Positions 33,850 through 46,830 are shown, counted from the stretch's first letter. The stretch is 64,000 nucleotides of DNA from Lepturacanthus savala (GCA_030544235.1 CM060470.1:21950356-22014355), one strand, 5' to 3'. The notes: a model not told the origin generated them from the letters alone. Translations and numbers: made by a program.

Positions 33850-36800
33850 TCAAATTATTTGTAGACAGGAATCTTCATGATAGAACAAAAGGAACCTAAA
33901 TGAGAGTAGATGACTGACTGTGTCTTTCATGTATGGATTAAATTGATGTGCAGCATAGGTTCTTATATTGGTGAAAAACAGAATATTGTCATGTTAGTAT
34001 GCGAATGGGATCTAGAGATGGTAATTATTGATCAGGTGTCTGATCCTAAGTAAAATAACTCAGCAACTATTAAATGGATTGGTCTCCAACATATACATTA
34101 TAACATGGGCTCTTGGTGGCATCATGTAGTGATAGTGGTTTAAGGTAAGTTTAATGAGCTCAATCTCAATTTATTCATATCACAAGGTGCTGGTCTAGGT
34201 GCTGGTAGTGGCTGCAGCGAAATTCAAGTACTGATAGAAACATGGAAACACACGTTACGTACTTGATGTTATAAAGATCTTTTCTTGTCAATTATTGTGG
34301 AGCAAGGTGTAGCTTCCTCAGGCTCTTTCTATTAGTATAGTAGTATCACATCTGGTACTATTGTTCAAGGTCGGCAGAGGCTGAATCCTATGACTTCACT
34401 CATGTCACTTATCAAGTGAAAAGTGAAAAATGTTCAAACCTAGCAGATTAATTGGTGCAAAACAGACACAGACATTAGTGGTTCCTATGTAACAATCCTT
34501 CTCTCATCTGAGACATATTAAAGAGATTTGCTTTTATAATCATTGCTTCTTAGCCCATTATTGGCAATGTTCAAATGTGCAGTGAGCACAGACAGGGAGA
34601 TGGGTTTTTATAACCAGGTTTTACATCTGAACTGAAATAACTACACTTCAGGGATCAGAGTTTAAATTATTTGTCTTCCAAAGCCTTGTAAGTTCATTTT
34701 GGATTCACAGTTTGATTCAAAATTTACAGATGGATGTCTGTTCTTTTAACCACCAATAGTCTTTGTTAGATATGCTCAATTTGTAACTGACCGAAGTTTT
34801 CTCACAGAGGATTTTCCAAGGATCACAGCTTCAAAACTCAAAACACAAAACACACAAAATCAGTCCTCTGATTTAAGAATAGAGTGAATGAGTGGATAGT
34901 TTCCATCTTCCTGTTGGCAATCATTGCTCTGTTCTTCAAACTTGGCAGCATACACATAAAGAAGAAAAGAATAACACTACTGATTCACTGTGTTATATTT
35001 TGTTGTTTTTTTATTTGTATCTCCATGTTCTCCAACATTTTTTTCCACAGAGTTAACACAGTTGCATGCAACAGCTTCATGAATCCCTAATGACGAAACA
35101 TATTTGCTGCCAACCAAATCATGCATACAACAAAACATGTAGACATTGTATATCCATCTGAGACACGATTTACAGCAGAAAGATGCTATGGATCACAGTG
35201 TTCATCAAAAATTCTGACTGCTGGAACAAAATCTCTTGTGTCTCGTTCAAAGCTTTCTGCTTTTCTCTGAATGTATTGTACACCCATCCGTCCATTTTCT
35301 CGACAGCTGTTCATTCGATGGACCTCACACTTGGTGAGTGTAGTCCTGGGGACCCAAGAAAGTGTAATGTTGAGTGTGAAATTGTTCGAATGAACAGCTT
35401 TTACCGGAGGCCAAGTAAACTGTTCCTAACAGACACGCCTTGTATGATCGCTGCACTGTAATAGGTGACAGGTTACTGACAGGAAGACACCTTATTGTTC
35501 ATGAGGTGACAGTAAACTATATGGGTGTTAAAGGCATTGTTGTTTCCAGGAATCAAACCGCATAGCTGACATCTTTCTTAAACTGTCAGTACTCGCTCTC
35601 AATGTTAAATAATTTCCTCCTCTTCCCTATGATGGTCTCTGTAAATCCTCTGCCCATGACTGGGTGTTTCTCACAGCTGGTGTGAGGTCATTGACTCTGA
35701 GATGCTGGATCAATTTTGCCCCCTACTGACACATTTAATATATGCTCTGTCCTCTACTTATTTCTTGCACTTAACTTCCATGTCAGACACAGTCATGTCT
35801 TGAAATCCACAATCAATAAGCAACATTTATTATAGATTCAACCAGATGTTCAGAATATTTATGGAAAAGGAGAATAGGCAGAAAAAGCTTTTCTTGATCT
35901 ATATTTTAAACCAAAACCCTCCTTAATCACCTGTTATAGGAGAATATAGAGCAGTTCATCTATGGTGTCTTGACCTTTGCTCCAGTGTGTCCTTGTGTGA
36001 GAAGGGTTAATGACGGCATCCTGGTGTAGTTGGTTTTAGTGTTTATGGGTTTAGCCATGACACATACTGAATGTAGCATCAGATCCTCAAAGAGCATGAC
36101 AATAGAGATACATCATGTCCTAACAACCAGGATAAAGAAGAAAACTGCCGTGACCTGGTCCTAACAATGATGTATCTTCTCTACGAGCTTTGACAAGACT
36201 CATGATCAAGCTATAAAATCTATGTGGCCCTCTGGGACATAACAAACCTTAGAAAACAAGGGAGGGGGAAATGAAGCAAGATACTGTTCACTTAGCTCTA
36301 AGAATGATTAGTGGTAATAGATTGTGATAGGCCCAGAATACTTTTTATTGTAAATATGGCCCTTATTGTTAAAGGTATACATACTAATATTGTATTGTTG
36401 TTTTAAAAACTGTCAACTTGAATTGACATCAATCAATATTGGCAAGAATTGGAACTTTTATCTCCCTCTTCTAACAGTGAAAGTAATTACAAAGGGACTG
36501 TCAATGTGCTTGCATCATCAATTCCATCATTACAGTTACAGCTGTAAAACTAGATAAATCGTTTTGAGCATCACCACCTACCTTGGAAAGACTTATTTCA
36601 CTATCAGGAGTTGATCCATTTGGTCTGATGACATTTGGAGATTCTAGAAAAGCTGCAATCTTACAGAGAGAAGGAGAAATTTACCTGGGCTTAATCAGGA
36701 TTGTGTGAACTGCTTTGACATGGATTTAAATATAACAGGCTTTCATTTGTATGTAAAAGCACTATAACATTAATAATGCCTTAAATTGCAGTTTTGACAT

Positions 36801-37265
36801 AATAACCTCAACATGCAACTGGTCTAAATGATTTCCAGAACCTATAGTTAGCCACCTACCTGTAAAGAGTTTGCTTACAATTAGTTATAGTAGCAAAGCA
36901 ATATATCAGCAAAAATAGTGATTAATTAATATCTTATGTTGCTTACTAACATCTAAGAGAATAACTTCATTTATTGTATAAGCATCTTCGATAGATGTTT
37001 CCTACTTATCCATTCTTGGTTGCAATTATTAGTAACACATGGTCTTGTATCTGTTGTTTTGGGCATTTGAGTGTCACATTGTGGTGGCAGGTTTCCCTGT
37101 AAATCAGTCCCTCTGCAATGCTGAGCTCAAATCATGCAAAGTCCTGCTTGAGGGTAAAGTGTTGATATGGTTTGAGACTTAATGCTAAAGAAAAATCTAG
37201 AAATTGAGTGGCTACAGTGTACAATGATGATTTATACAAAAGTGAAGCATGGCAACAGATATGCT
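33850..37265. other. non-coding stretch
   Basis: No gene is supported. A 14-bp inverted repeat AGCTGTTCATTCGA / TCGAATGAACAGCT (35305-35318 and 35386-35399) encloses 67 bp and may be the core of a small palindromic element. Confidence 0.4.
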
Positions 37266-37272
37266 TCCAGCT

Positions 37273-37520
37273 ACACTGTAAACTGTTTTCAGTAGAATGA
37301 CTGTAATTCTGTTTACAGTATAGTGTCTTATGATAAAATGAAAAAAAAAATATTTAGTTGTATTTACAGTATTGGGTGATTAACTGTAATATAATACAGT
37401 ATTCTTTGATGACTGTGATTTATTGAAAAATATACACCAATCTATTACAATAATCATTTACAGTAATATTACTCACTAACGCAGGAAATACCTGCAGGTT
37501 TCACAGCAGTTTTACAATGT
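37273..37520. mobile_element. 248-bp MITE with ACACTGTAAA ends
   Basis: Starts ACACTGTAAACTG and ends CAGTTTTACAATGT, an imperfect inverted pair. The interior is filled with 'tttacagtat', 'actgtaat' and 'ttacagtaa' motifs. This is the style of a very common teleost MITE family. Confidence 0.6.
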
Positions 37521-37674
37521 ATGATCTGACAATGGTCAGTCACGTTTCCCTACACACATCGTTACCACCAACCCTGATAAAATGGAACACAAGGACGAAA
37601 TAAGGAAAAAAGCTATAAATACAAATCAACCGATTCATTAATTTATCTTTATTAATTCACTCTGTGGGTGACAC

Positions 37675-38020
37675 GGTGGAGCAGGGGTTAGTGCTGTTGC
37701 CTCACAGCAAGAAGGTCACAGGTTCAAGACCTCCTTGGTCCTGGGTCTGGGACTTTTCTGTATGGAGTTTGCATGTTCTCCCCGTGTCTGCGTGGGTTTT
37801 CACCGGGTACTCCAGCTTCCTCCCACAGTCCAAAAACATGTTCAGGTTAATTGGAGACTTTAAATTGCCTGTAGGTGTGAATGTGTGAGTGAATGGTGTG
37901 TGTGCCCCACGATTGGCTGTTGACCATCTGGGGTGTATCCCTGCCTCTCGCCGCAATGCACAGACCCCAGCAGACCCATGCGACCCTAATAAGGAATAAG
38001 CAGGTATAGAAGATGAGATG
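37675..38020 (+). mobile_element. full-length tRNA-derived SINE with target duplications
   Basis: The head GGTGACACGGTGGAGCAGGG leads into TTAGTGCTGTTGCC and a B-box-like GGTTCAAGACC, then the shared body ('catgttctccccgtgtctgc', 'ggtgtatccctgcctctcgc') and a tail 'aggtatagaagatgagatg'. It is flanked by AATTCACTCTG (37664-37674) and AATTCTCTCTG (38021-38031), a one-mismatch 11-bp target duplication. This supports insertion by target-primed reverse transcription. Confidence 0.8.
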
Positions 38021-38024
38021 AATT

Positions 38025-40820
38025 CTCTCTGCCTGTCGCCATGTCAACCATGTAAAAAAGTGTAGAATATCGTGTGGAGATGTTGAAACCTTTAACAGAG
38101 GTTTACATTTTTACCAGATGGTCAATGTATTTTTTTCTTTCATAAAATCAGTCCCTTGAGCCATTACAACAGTATGAAATCACCTTTTGAAGAACCGTGA
38201 TAATGAACCTGATGTAATGACACACAGGTCTGAAAGAGTAAAAGCTGTCAGACGTGATTACTAAAAGAACCTAAGTTATAAGCGTACATAAGCTTATCAT
38301 TCTAAATCCTCCATCAACCCATGCTCAGGTTAGAAATACTGTCAGGAGTCACTACAGAGGTTGCAGTAATAATATGAAATTTCAAGACATTCCATTCAGT
38401 GAATGATAATAGTGGTACTGCTGAAGATAACAGTGATTTTCTTCCCTACATGCTAATACAATAGTGCTTATTGAATCTTTTTTTTTGTCTTCAGGGGTTG
38501 TTGTCTTATTTGACCCTGCACCAGGCTTTTCCATCAATAACATATTCCCATCCCTCCCCCTGCCCTCCTCGTCAGCTCATCTGCCCCTTTAACAGTCAGG
38601 CGAAGATAAGAGTTGCCTCTCGCCCCCTCTCATCGAGATTGACAGGCTGACACACCATCTCTGAGGTCAGCCAGGCTAATTGGTTTGTTTTGTGCACATC
38701 TTAGAAAGACCATTAGGCCTCACAACTACTAAACTAAAAAAAGAAAAAAAAAACATTCCTCTGTCTGTCTCTGTCTCTCTGAGAGTGGCTGATGCCAACG
38801 ATAGTGGTCTAACAAGAAGTAATAACATCCAACAATCTGTGGCTTACATATGTCACAAATACATGTCATTGTTTGCTTCCTTGGCTATAAATATATACAC
38901 ACACATTAGCGGACATAGCGCTGTGGATTGAAAATTGTGCGACCATGGGTGTGATTCATGAATTAAAGTAAAGGTCCATTTTGTTGACATTAATGTATTA
39001 ATACCAAATGCATGTATCAGATGTGAACAGGGTTTAATTAGATTCCCTCAGTAACTATCTTGATGTTATTTCATTTACTTGGTGTCAGAGCAATGGCAGG
39101 TCATGCACATGCTAATGATTTTACTGTCTCATTACTGAATAATGACTATTGCCATTCGATTGCTGAGGTCAGAGTTAAGACTATACAACATGTTGGATCA
39201 AACACAAGCAGCCAAATCTGACCTGTAACAGACCTTACCTCCTACAAGTGGTGAACCAACACCTGACATGTAAAACATTATTATAAGAGGTTCAAAAGAA
39301 AAACAATATTATTATTTTATATCTTGATTTAAAGGAGCAGGGAGAAATCTACATTTATTTCATCCTACCCCTCTATCACTCATTTCAGTATGCCAATCTT
39401 AGTAAGGTAATGTTCATTCATACCCATAATAATGTAATACTTATAGTAATGATATCAATAATAATAAAGATATAATCACAATTCAAATAATAATGCCAAT
39501 GACAACTAGAAAACACCAGTAACAAATCACTTCATACAGTTATGCAAAGTTGTCAAGTGTGTTTAAATGTTTATTTCAATAAAATATTATGAATTTGTCA
39601 AAACAAGTTAAATCATTAAACTTGACTATTGTTTTAGTGCAAAATTCTCACTAAAAATGTGTATTTATCGAGGATATGTACTTTATTTGATTAATCCAGA
39701 TGGCTGAAGCCTCATGTTATCTTCAGATTGTCTTTGAATGCAATTTTGCTTAAAGGTACAATGAAGTTTCTGGCAGCATCTGGTGATGCTGCAGATTGCA
39801 AACAACAGATCAAGGAATCCAACTACAGTCAAATCAAGCGGCAGCAAGGCTTATCTGTTGTTGGCTACTGTAGAAACACGGTGGTGCAACATGGAAGGAT
39901 GTAAGGGACTCCGATCTGAGCAATTACTTTAAAGGCCTCATTGTTATCAAAACCAACTTAACTGATGCCCCAAACTAAAAAGAATAAGTCAGAAGTTTTA
40001 ATTGGCTAGAATTTTTCTTGGATTTTTAGCCATGAATTTATTGTCTGCAAAAGAAACTGTAGAAATAATTGGAAATATTCAAGAGAGAGACTTCTGCTCG
40101 AACATTCCCTCTAGCAATAGCACTAAACCAGTGATGGTTATTGTCTTTGACAGCCTGCTACTGACCAATGGCGCTGTGTCGTTGGCTCTTTGAACGCGCC
40201 TGGTGGCCGAGAAAAAACACCTCTCTCTGTGTGTGTGGGCTGAAGAGTGAGCGGCACTTTCACCCATCTGTTCCCTCACCCAGCAGATAAATGGAACATA
40301 TCAGACACTGTCGCTGCCTTCATGTTCCACCAGTGAATCTGGTAATTCATTAAACTGACCTGTCGGGAATGAATCCTTGGTGAAACCAAAAAGAAAAATG
40401 AGGACTTCGTCAGTACTGTGACACCTCTACCAGCTCAACAGGTTAACAGTTTTACTGGGGTTTGCCACTGATATAAAAGGTGTTCCCTTTTATATCCATC
40501 TAACTATGAGTTCTGCATCGAAGACTAACAATACCACATACCCTCACCTGACTACCCTTCCTCAATCTGTTAGGGAGCTGCAGCCAGTAATTAGGTGTGG
40601 AGCCTGAGAGGCCGTGTAGCGGAAGGCTCATCGAAGACTGCAAGAGTCAATTACCAGAGCTGACAGTGCCATGGAGAGGAAGGTACACCAGACACACTCC
40701 ACTGGTTTGTCTGAGCAGGATAAAGGAGACAGAGGATGTGCTAATGTGAGACCAGCATGCTACATGTCTCACCTCCACTTTGTCAGTGAGAACACTGAGC
40801 TATGTGCTGAATATGGTGTA
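38025..40820. other. non-coding stretch including a possible conserved block at 38500-38690
   Basis: No gene was seen. 38500-38690 is GC-richer, C/T-rich and contains 'gattgacaggctgacac' and 'ggctaattggtttg', suggestive of a regulatory element but unproven. An 11-bp hairpin GATATAAAAGG / CCTTTTATATC lies at 40470-40496. Confidence 0.35.
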
Positions 40821-40889
40821 GATCAGGGGTGTCAAACATGTGGACCAGGGACCAGAACCAGCATGCTAAAGGGTCCAATCTGGCCCAAG

Positions 40890-40957
40890 GTTGCTTTCGT
40901 TGGTTTCACACCAACGAAAGCAACTGATGCTTTCGTTGGTGTAAAAGCATCAGTTGC
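40890..40957. repeat. overlapping, mutually exclusive hairpins
   Basis: GTTGCTTTCGTTGGT (40890-40904) pairs with ACCAACGAAAGCAAC (40910-40924), loop of 5. The overlapping GCAACTGATGCTTT (40920-40933) pairs with AAAGCATCAGTTGC (40944-40957), loop of 10. ACCAACGAAAGCA (40910-40922) can also pair with TGCTTTCGTTGGT (40928-40940). All stems are perfect. Confidence 0.85.
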
Positions 40958-41029
40958 GTTCAGGTGTGCACTAAATCAAGCAGACCAAGACCTCCAAAAA
41001 GAGGTAGTCTCTGTCTGCTTGACTCTGTA

Positions 41030-41212
41030 TGCTAAATTTCCCTTAGGTATGAGTGTGTGAGTGAATGGTGTGTGTGCCTCAAGATAGGCTAGTGACCCGT
41101 CTCAGGTGTATTCCTGCCTCTGGCCCAAAATACGCTAGGATTGCCTCCAGCAGACCCCCGTGACCCTAATGAGGAATAAGTGAGTATAGATAATGACTGA
41201 CTGTTATATATA
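41030..41212 (+). mobile_element. 5'-truncated SINE fragment
   Basis: Matches the tail half of the SINE at 37675-38020 ('gtgtgtgagtgaatggtgtg', then 'gaccctaatgaggaataag') and ends in 'tatagataatgactgactg'. The tRNA-like head is missing. Confidence 0.7.
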
Positions 41213-41814
41213 TGACTGTTATAAATGGTTTGTAAGGCAGGAGATAGCCTCATCTACTGCTTAAAAAACTAAATGTTGTTATATGTTTTCAATTGACCTG
41301 AAAAGTTTTGTCCCCTGTTGTCAGCCACCATAGCATTTCTCTCTTAATGTGCTGATGAGAGACGAATGCAACCAGAGCAAAAGATAGACAGATCTGATCT
41401 GGTGAGCACATACTGCATACGATCTGCACCAGGCTTTGCTTATAAATGAAACGTAACTCCTGTTTTCAAGTGGACCAGAGACTGTTTGTTTGGTCTGCAC
41501 CAGAGTCTGTGTGAGTTTTCACACCTGCCCAAATGCAGCAGATTATCTGAGGTAACAAACTATGGTCCTTTTAAAATGGACCAAACAAGGACAGGTGACC
41601 TGAGACATCATATTGTTAAAACTGCAGTTTTCTTATGTCATATCTCCATAAAGATTACCTAATCATGTAAATATTTACAATGCATTTCTTTACATCAAAA
41701 TAGGAGAAATGTGTAGGTGTTTTTATTTATAGGTTTATTTTTTACTGGTCCGACCCACTTGAGATCAAATTGCGTTGTATGTGGCCCATGAAATAAATTG
41801 AGTTTGACTCCTGG

Positions 41815-42714
41815 TTCTATCAGTGAATCAAATTACTTTGTATTGCTGACTAACTGTCTGGTGTAAAAGTGCTCACACTTATTTGGCAAACATTTTTGGT
41901 GTATTGCAGATAAATATTTCATATTATTAAAAAGCAATATCTCTTTGTTGTAAGTGCTTTGGCTTCATATTGGATTAGTGAGTCAATGATTTAACATAGG
42001 CAACATTCTGAATCAAAAACAATTGTGTAGACGTCTAGGTCATTTTTTGCCATCCCATCTGGCAGAATGTGATTCATAAGGTTTTCATTCTTCATGCACT
42101 CAGACAGGAATGTGAAGTCACTCTTGAACTTGCTTCTTTTCAGAGACCGTGTCATATTTTATCTTTAAGCATTTGTCAGGGTATCTTTGTTCTGTTCTGT
42201 CAAGTCCTCCAGATTTAACAACAAAATAACTTGTTCGTCCGTACACATCCACACAACATCCAATGAATGGAGGTCATTTCTTGTCTGAATATGCTGTTTG
42301 AATATCACAAAGCACAAACAGACTGAGATAGAACACAAAACTCCTATGAGCTGATTTAGCCTCTATTAGTGTGTAATACAGGTGTTAATAATGGCTTTAG
42401 ATTTCTTTAGATGGCTTTATTTCGTTTGTTTTTTGGAGCTGCACCACTTAACAAGGTTTTGTGGCTCCTGCATTTGATCGGTGTATTGAAGTGGTGTTTC
42501 ACTAGGTGTCTGAGAATATGAGATGCATTGTTCTTCCATTATCTGAGGTCTGGGGAATCTAGTCCCGGTATGATAATGAGATAAATATAGTTTCTCTAAT
42601 AATATACTGTAGCAACATGGTTACTAAATTAGTTTTCAGTCATTCAGTTTGTGAAATGCAGCAGTTTTAATTAGAGTAAAGTAACTTAATTAAAGGTTAC
42701 TGAAATGTGATATA
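41815..42714. other. non-coding stretch
   Basis: No gene or defined repeat was recognised. Confidence 0.4.
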
Positions 42715-42723
42715 TAGATATAG

Positions 42724-43020
42724 TCAGTCAGTCATTTTCTATACCTGCTTATTCCTCATTAGGGTCGCAGGGGTCTGCTGGAGCCTATCCCAGCACATTA
42801 CGGCGAGTCAGCGATACACCCCAGATGGTCGCCAGCCAATCGTGGGGCACACACACCATTCACTCACACACTCACACCTATGGGCAATTTAGAGTGACCA
42901 ATTAACCTGAGCATGTTTTTGGACTGTGGGAGGAAGCCGGAGTACCCGGTGAAAACCCACGCAGACACGGGGAGAACATGCAAACTCCACACAGAAAGGT
43001 CCCAGACCCAGGACCAAGGA
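42724..43020 (-). mobile_element. head-truncated SINE ending at a telomere-like stub
   Basis: Same SINE family on the minus strand. The tail is at the left (GACTGACTGACTA on the minus strand, just inside 42722), and the body runs to 'cccaggaccaagga'. It lacks the tRNA-like head present at 11650-11715. Where the head should continue, (TTAGGG)n sequence is found (43021-43038). The flanks TAGATATAG (42715-42723) and TAGATACAG (43036-43044) differ at one position and may be the target duplication. Confidence 0.75.
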
Positions 43021-43038
43021 GGTTAGGGTTAGGGTTAG
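43021..43038 (+). repeat. short interstitial telomere-type repeat
   Basis: GGTTAGGGTTAGGGTTAG: about three units of the vertebrate telomere repeat. It joins the truncated SINE directly at 43020/43021. Confidence 0.85.
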
Positions 43039-43044
43039 ATACAG

Positions 43045-44157
43045 TGGCGTTTTACCTACATTTTGGTTGTTGATACTGTATATAGACATGATGTGATTGT
43101 AAAATCCTTCAATTCCAAATATAAAATGTTCCTTTAAAAAGAGAGAAAAAGAAAATCAGATTATCTTTGATCCAGTCCAGGAATTATCTCCTCAGGATTA
43201 AGATTAGTGGTATGTAATAAAAAGATTACCTGAGCACCTGGATTTTTAAACCATTAATGAGATTATCCATGTACAAATCATTACGTCTCTGCTAAGCCAT
43301 CAGCCCAGCAGCTAGGTGCAGCATAGTACAGAACTTATACAATTTAAAGCTGCACAGCAGAAAGGCCCCATCACTCAGATATCCTTCAGTATGAAGTCTT
43401 TCAAATTGGCTACAAATAAATTGGGCAAATACAAGTCAAGTTTTATTCATAAAGCTGAAAATATGAAATCACAGATTGGCCTCAGGAGGCTTTATATTCT
43501 GTACAGATATACGAGGATTGAGGAAACAATAAGGAATTGGTGTAATCCAGAGTATATAAGCATGATGTCACATGATATTGTTGTTCCTCTAACATGTTTT
43601 AAACAGCTAGTGCTTTAGAATTATTTCAGTAATAGAATAGAATAGAATAGAATAGAGTATAAAACCTTTGTCATTGTCATTGTAATTATACAAAGTATAA
43701 CAAAAGTGGCAGCTCCAAAAAATACACCATACCCAATTGTTTAGCCTTAAAATAATATTAACTCAAACTCTGTAGCTCCCTGACACCATTTAAATTCCTC
43801 CTCAAAATTCACCTGTTCAAATTGGCCTAATCAGTATAACTACAAACTTCAATAACCATCAGTGTGTCTGATGGTTTTTTGTAAGGTGAACTTGGGTGAA
43901 ATGATATAAAATGTATTATTATTTGTAGTAATAGCAGTAGTATTCAAAACTATATGAAAATAGTGTTCAGGTATTTTTCATTGCTGTAGAGTGTCAAAGG
44001 CCAATTGTGAGTCTGACATCATGGGATGTAAATTATCCTACTTGAATAAGGTCTACATTTCAATGTATAGCATCCTATTATTTGCAAACAGTTACTATAC
44101 AGATAATAGAGAATAATACAAATCTAAAACTATGTTCCTCAACTCTAAAAACCACCA

Positions 44158-44188
<31 letters not shown>

Positions 44189-45415
44189 CACACACACGCA
44201 TGCACACATTGTTTTCATCAGATATGAAGAGAAAATTGCCACATTGTGAACCTGTTGTGGTTAAACTGGGGGCGTTGAGAGAATGTGAGAAGGTTTCACT
44301 TGTCATCACAGTATTAGGGAAAATAATCACTTACTGTATAGGAAATGGTGGTCTATAAACTGTAAACACCCCCACTTGACAAAATGTCCCCCCTGCTTTC
44401 TGTGGTTCTCAAATGCGTGTGTGATTTGTCTAAACATAGGCCTCTAGACATGTTATCAACTCTTCTAAATCTGAGCCAAACCCTCTTGAGATGCCTACGC
44501 AGAGCAGAGTGACGACTATAAGGAACCAATGACAGTATCTGCGTTACTCAGAAAAGGGCCATATATACATAGTAAAACCTTTTGATGTATTGCAATCATA
44601 AAAGTCTCTATAGCTTCAACTTCTTTGACAATGTTTAAAGAATGCTGAAACTTTAAATGATATAAGAAGGCAAAATCACATTTTCAAAACATTTTTTTTT
44701 TTTTAATTTTAGGGTTTTAAATGAATAAAATCTTGGATGATGTTAAATTTGGTTCCTTTTATTCTCTTACCTAACTAAATAAATCACATTTCATAGATGA
44801 CAAATAGCAACTGTCAGCTGCTATATTCAGATGGGAAACAGTTCTTAGAATTTAAATATTTGCACAGCTCCACAATGAACTCTGCGTTTTACCCAAAATG
44901 CTACAAGATTGTAGCGTAACATTTTATTTTGACTTTTGCAAAGACAATGAATAAATTAACATGATTTAAAACTGTATTAGTCCTGCTTTTTTAATTAATT
45001 GTGGTGCAAACACATAACCTGACATGCTCAGGAGATGGTTTGTTACACTTAATCATCTGAAAAGTTTTCCATGGAAACTGTTTGGAAAATGGCAGCACAT
45101 TTAAAAACTTGGCAGGTGTTTGGATGAACACCTGTCTATCACCATCTATCACAGACTGAGCCAGATGTTGTCTCGTCATTACGCGAGGCAGATAACTTGA
45201 AGCCTGGCAAGATGGATTATCTCCCTTGCAAAGTTACCAAACAATAGTTGAGAATATGATGTCGTCTAGGAACTTTTTTGTAAAAAAAAAAATGTGTCAA
45301 TAGTTGTGATCCTCTTTCCTTTTAAATTACATCTATATTCACAGAGTCAAATCACAGTTTGTATGAAAAAATACACTGTCAATAACATTTCATTATACTT
45401 TAATATAACAAAGTG
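43045..45415. other. non-coding stretch with microsatellites
   Basis: No gene was seen. It includes an AGAAT pentanucleotide run (about 43629-43655) followed by 'cctttgtcattgtcattgta', a familiar tail of a fish retroelement, and the CA repeat listed separately. Poly-A/T runs lie at 44690-44704 and 45282-45291. Confidence 0.4.
44158..44208 (+). repeat. (CA)n microsatellite
   Basis: About 50 nt of CA repeats with TG/CG interruptions near 44186-44202. Confidence 0.9.
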
Positions 45416-45419
45416 ATAT

Positions 45420-45640
45420 GATTCCCTTGGTAATGTCTTGAGCTCACTGAGGTCATTTGCCACATATGAGCTGTGACCAATCACATTCACAATGCAAGTG
45501 TAATGACACCGCTCATCCTCTGCCCTTCAGCTACTGCAGCTGACTGGTGCGTGCCAAATGAGATTTTCCTCACACGTCTCCCTTCCACTGCCACTCAAAT
45601 CTGATAAAGCTATGGATGAGGAATTATGACAAACCCTTAA
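45420..45640. promoter_or_regulatory. candidate conserved non-coding element
   Basis: A GC-richer, repeat-free block with 'gagctgtgaccaatcacatt' (contains a CCAAT-box-like core), 'caagtgtaatgacaccgctc' and 'gctactgcagctgactggtg' (an E-box-like CAGCTG). No coding frame. Judged by composition only. Confidence 0.25.
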
Positions 45641-46239
45641 TGGAACAAAATAAAAATTGTTGGATTGTTTTCAGTTGTTTGCAATGGAATAAAGGTTGTG
45701 AAGATGTGTTTTGCGATTCCAATTTGAACCTGTATCTCATATTGGGCTGGCGATATCATAAAAAACATATTTCATGAAAAGAATGTGTTTAAATTGATTG
45801 ATATTGACAGTTCCTAATGATTTTCTTTTAAATATTTGGTGGTGTTTTATGTTTAATGACCTACTTTCAGCTACATACTTTCAGCTATGTTTTTTGATCA
45901 TATTTAATTATCTGAATGTAATCACTTTATATTAAACTTCATTTGTGGTTTATCTATTAAATGACTGTTTGTTTGATTCAATGATTGATCCATTATCAAA
46001 GGAAATATTATGTTCATGAGCTAAGGAGGGAGCAGCATTGGTTTGTTTGTTTTTTTACACAAATCTTGAGTGAAACTATCAGTATTATATTGAACTATTT
46101 TCTTATTGTATTGATGATGTGAATATTGATGATATATATTGACATTGTTTTACTGCCCAGGCTTAATCACAAATTTAGTTTTATACATAATAGCTCTCAT
46201 TTATACATTCAGAGCTAGTTGCGGTTAATTGGTCTTGAG

Positions 46240-46830
46240 TCCTGTCCTTTCATTTTGACAGAGAATGTAGTTAAGTATGTTTTAAAATGCTGCAGGACTC
46301 TTGACAGAGTGGAAGATAATGAGTGCCATGCTGCTGGAGGGCCATTACTGCTCCTACTCCCTGAGGTAGAAAAGCAGTGATCAACAGTAATAAAATGGTT
46401 GTACTGTCATCGGAGAGCTTGGATCAATCTGCAACAAAGACCGCTCCAGTTGCTTAACAGAGAGGTGATGGGCTCGCCTGTCATGGCTAGACTCCAAAGG
46501 CCTCATCAACGCTGCAAAAACACAGCTCTGACAATATCTGGGCGGACAGAAGGAGACACACACGTCTTCATGTTTCTAAAACCTGGAGAGCTTCTTGACC
46601 TTGGCCATGATGAACTGCCTACCAGCTGCCTCCGCATGCTTATTCAGTGTATTTGCCTTAAGCCTCTCGCTGGATACGCTGAGCCCTTGAGGAGCATGAA
46701 GTCATGATTATAAATCCTGGGTAAACAGTGAGCATCAAAACACCATAACAAATCCGGAGAATTATTGGAGTGCTACTACGAGGCCATGTGCGATTGGAGT
46801 CTGATGTAGTACGGAGTCAGGTGATATGTC
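46240..46830. promoter_or_regulatory. candidate conserved non-coding element (or unrecognised exon)
   Basis: This block is markedly less AT-rich than its surroundings and free of repeats. A + strand frame stays open for about 100 codons (46399-46707) without recognisable domains. Phrases such as 'ggccattactgctcctactc' and 'catgattataaatcc' give it the look of an enhancer-type element. No splice sites of good quality were found that would support an exon. Confidence 0.3.

Larger units (their letters stand above)
40824..41813. mobile_element. degenerate hAT-type element with nested insertions
   Basis: The left end CAGGGGTGTCAAACATGTGG and the right end (reverse complement CAGGAGTCAAACTCAATT) resemble the CAGGGGTGTCAAA termini of a common fish hAT family; 'ctggcccaa' and 'gtggcccatg' lie just inside the ends. 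The flanking 8-mers do not match, so no target duplication survives. Inside are palindromic sequence (40890-40957), a SINE fragment (41030-41212) and text with 'gtttggtctgcaccagagt' that may belong to another transposon. Confidence 0.5.

Noticed and set aside
37675..37760. tRNA gene
   Set aside because: The tRNA-like head has A- and B-box-like motifs but belongs to a dispersed SINE and does not fold as a full tRNA.
40671..41060. 129-codon + strand frame
   Set aside because: It runs into the hAT-type element and its palindromes and ends in the SINE fragment, so the frame is accidental.
40816..41821. 8-bp target duplication for the CAGGGGTGTCAAAC element
   Set aside because: The flanking 8-mers GTGTAGAT and GTTCTATC do not match well enough.
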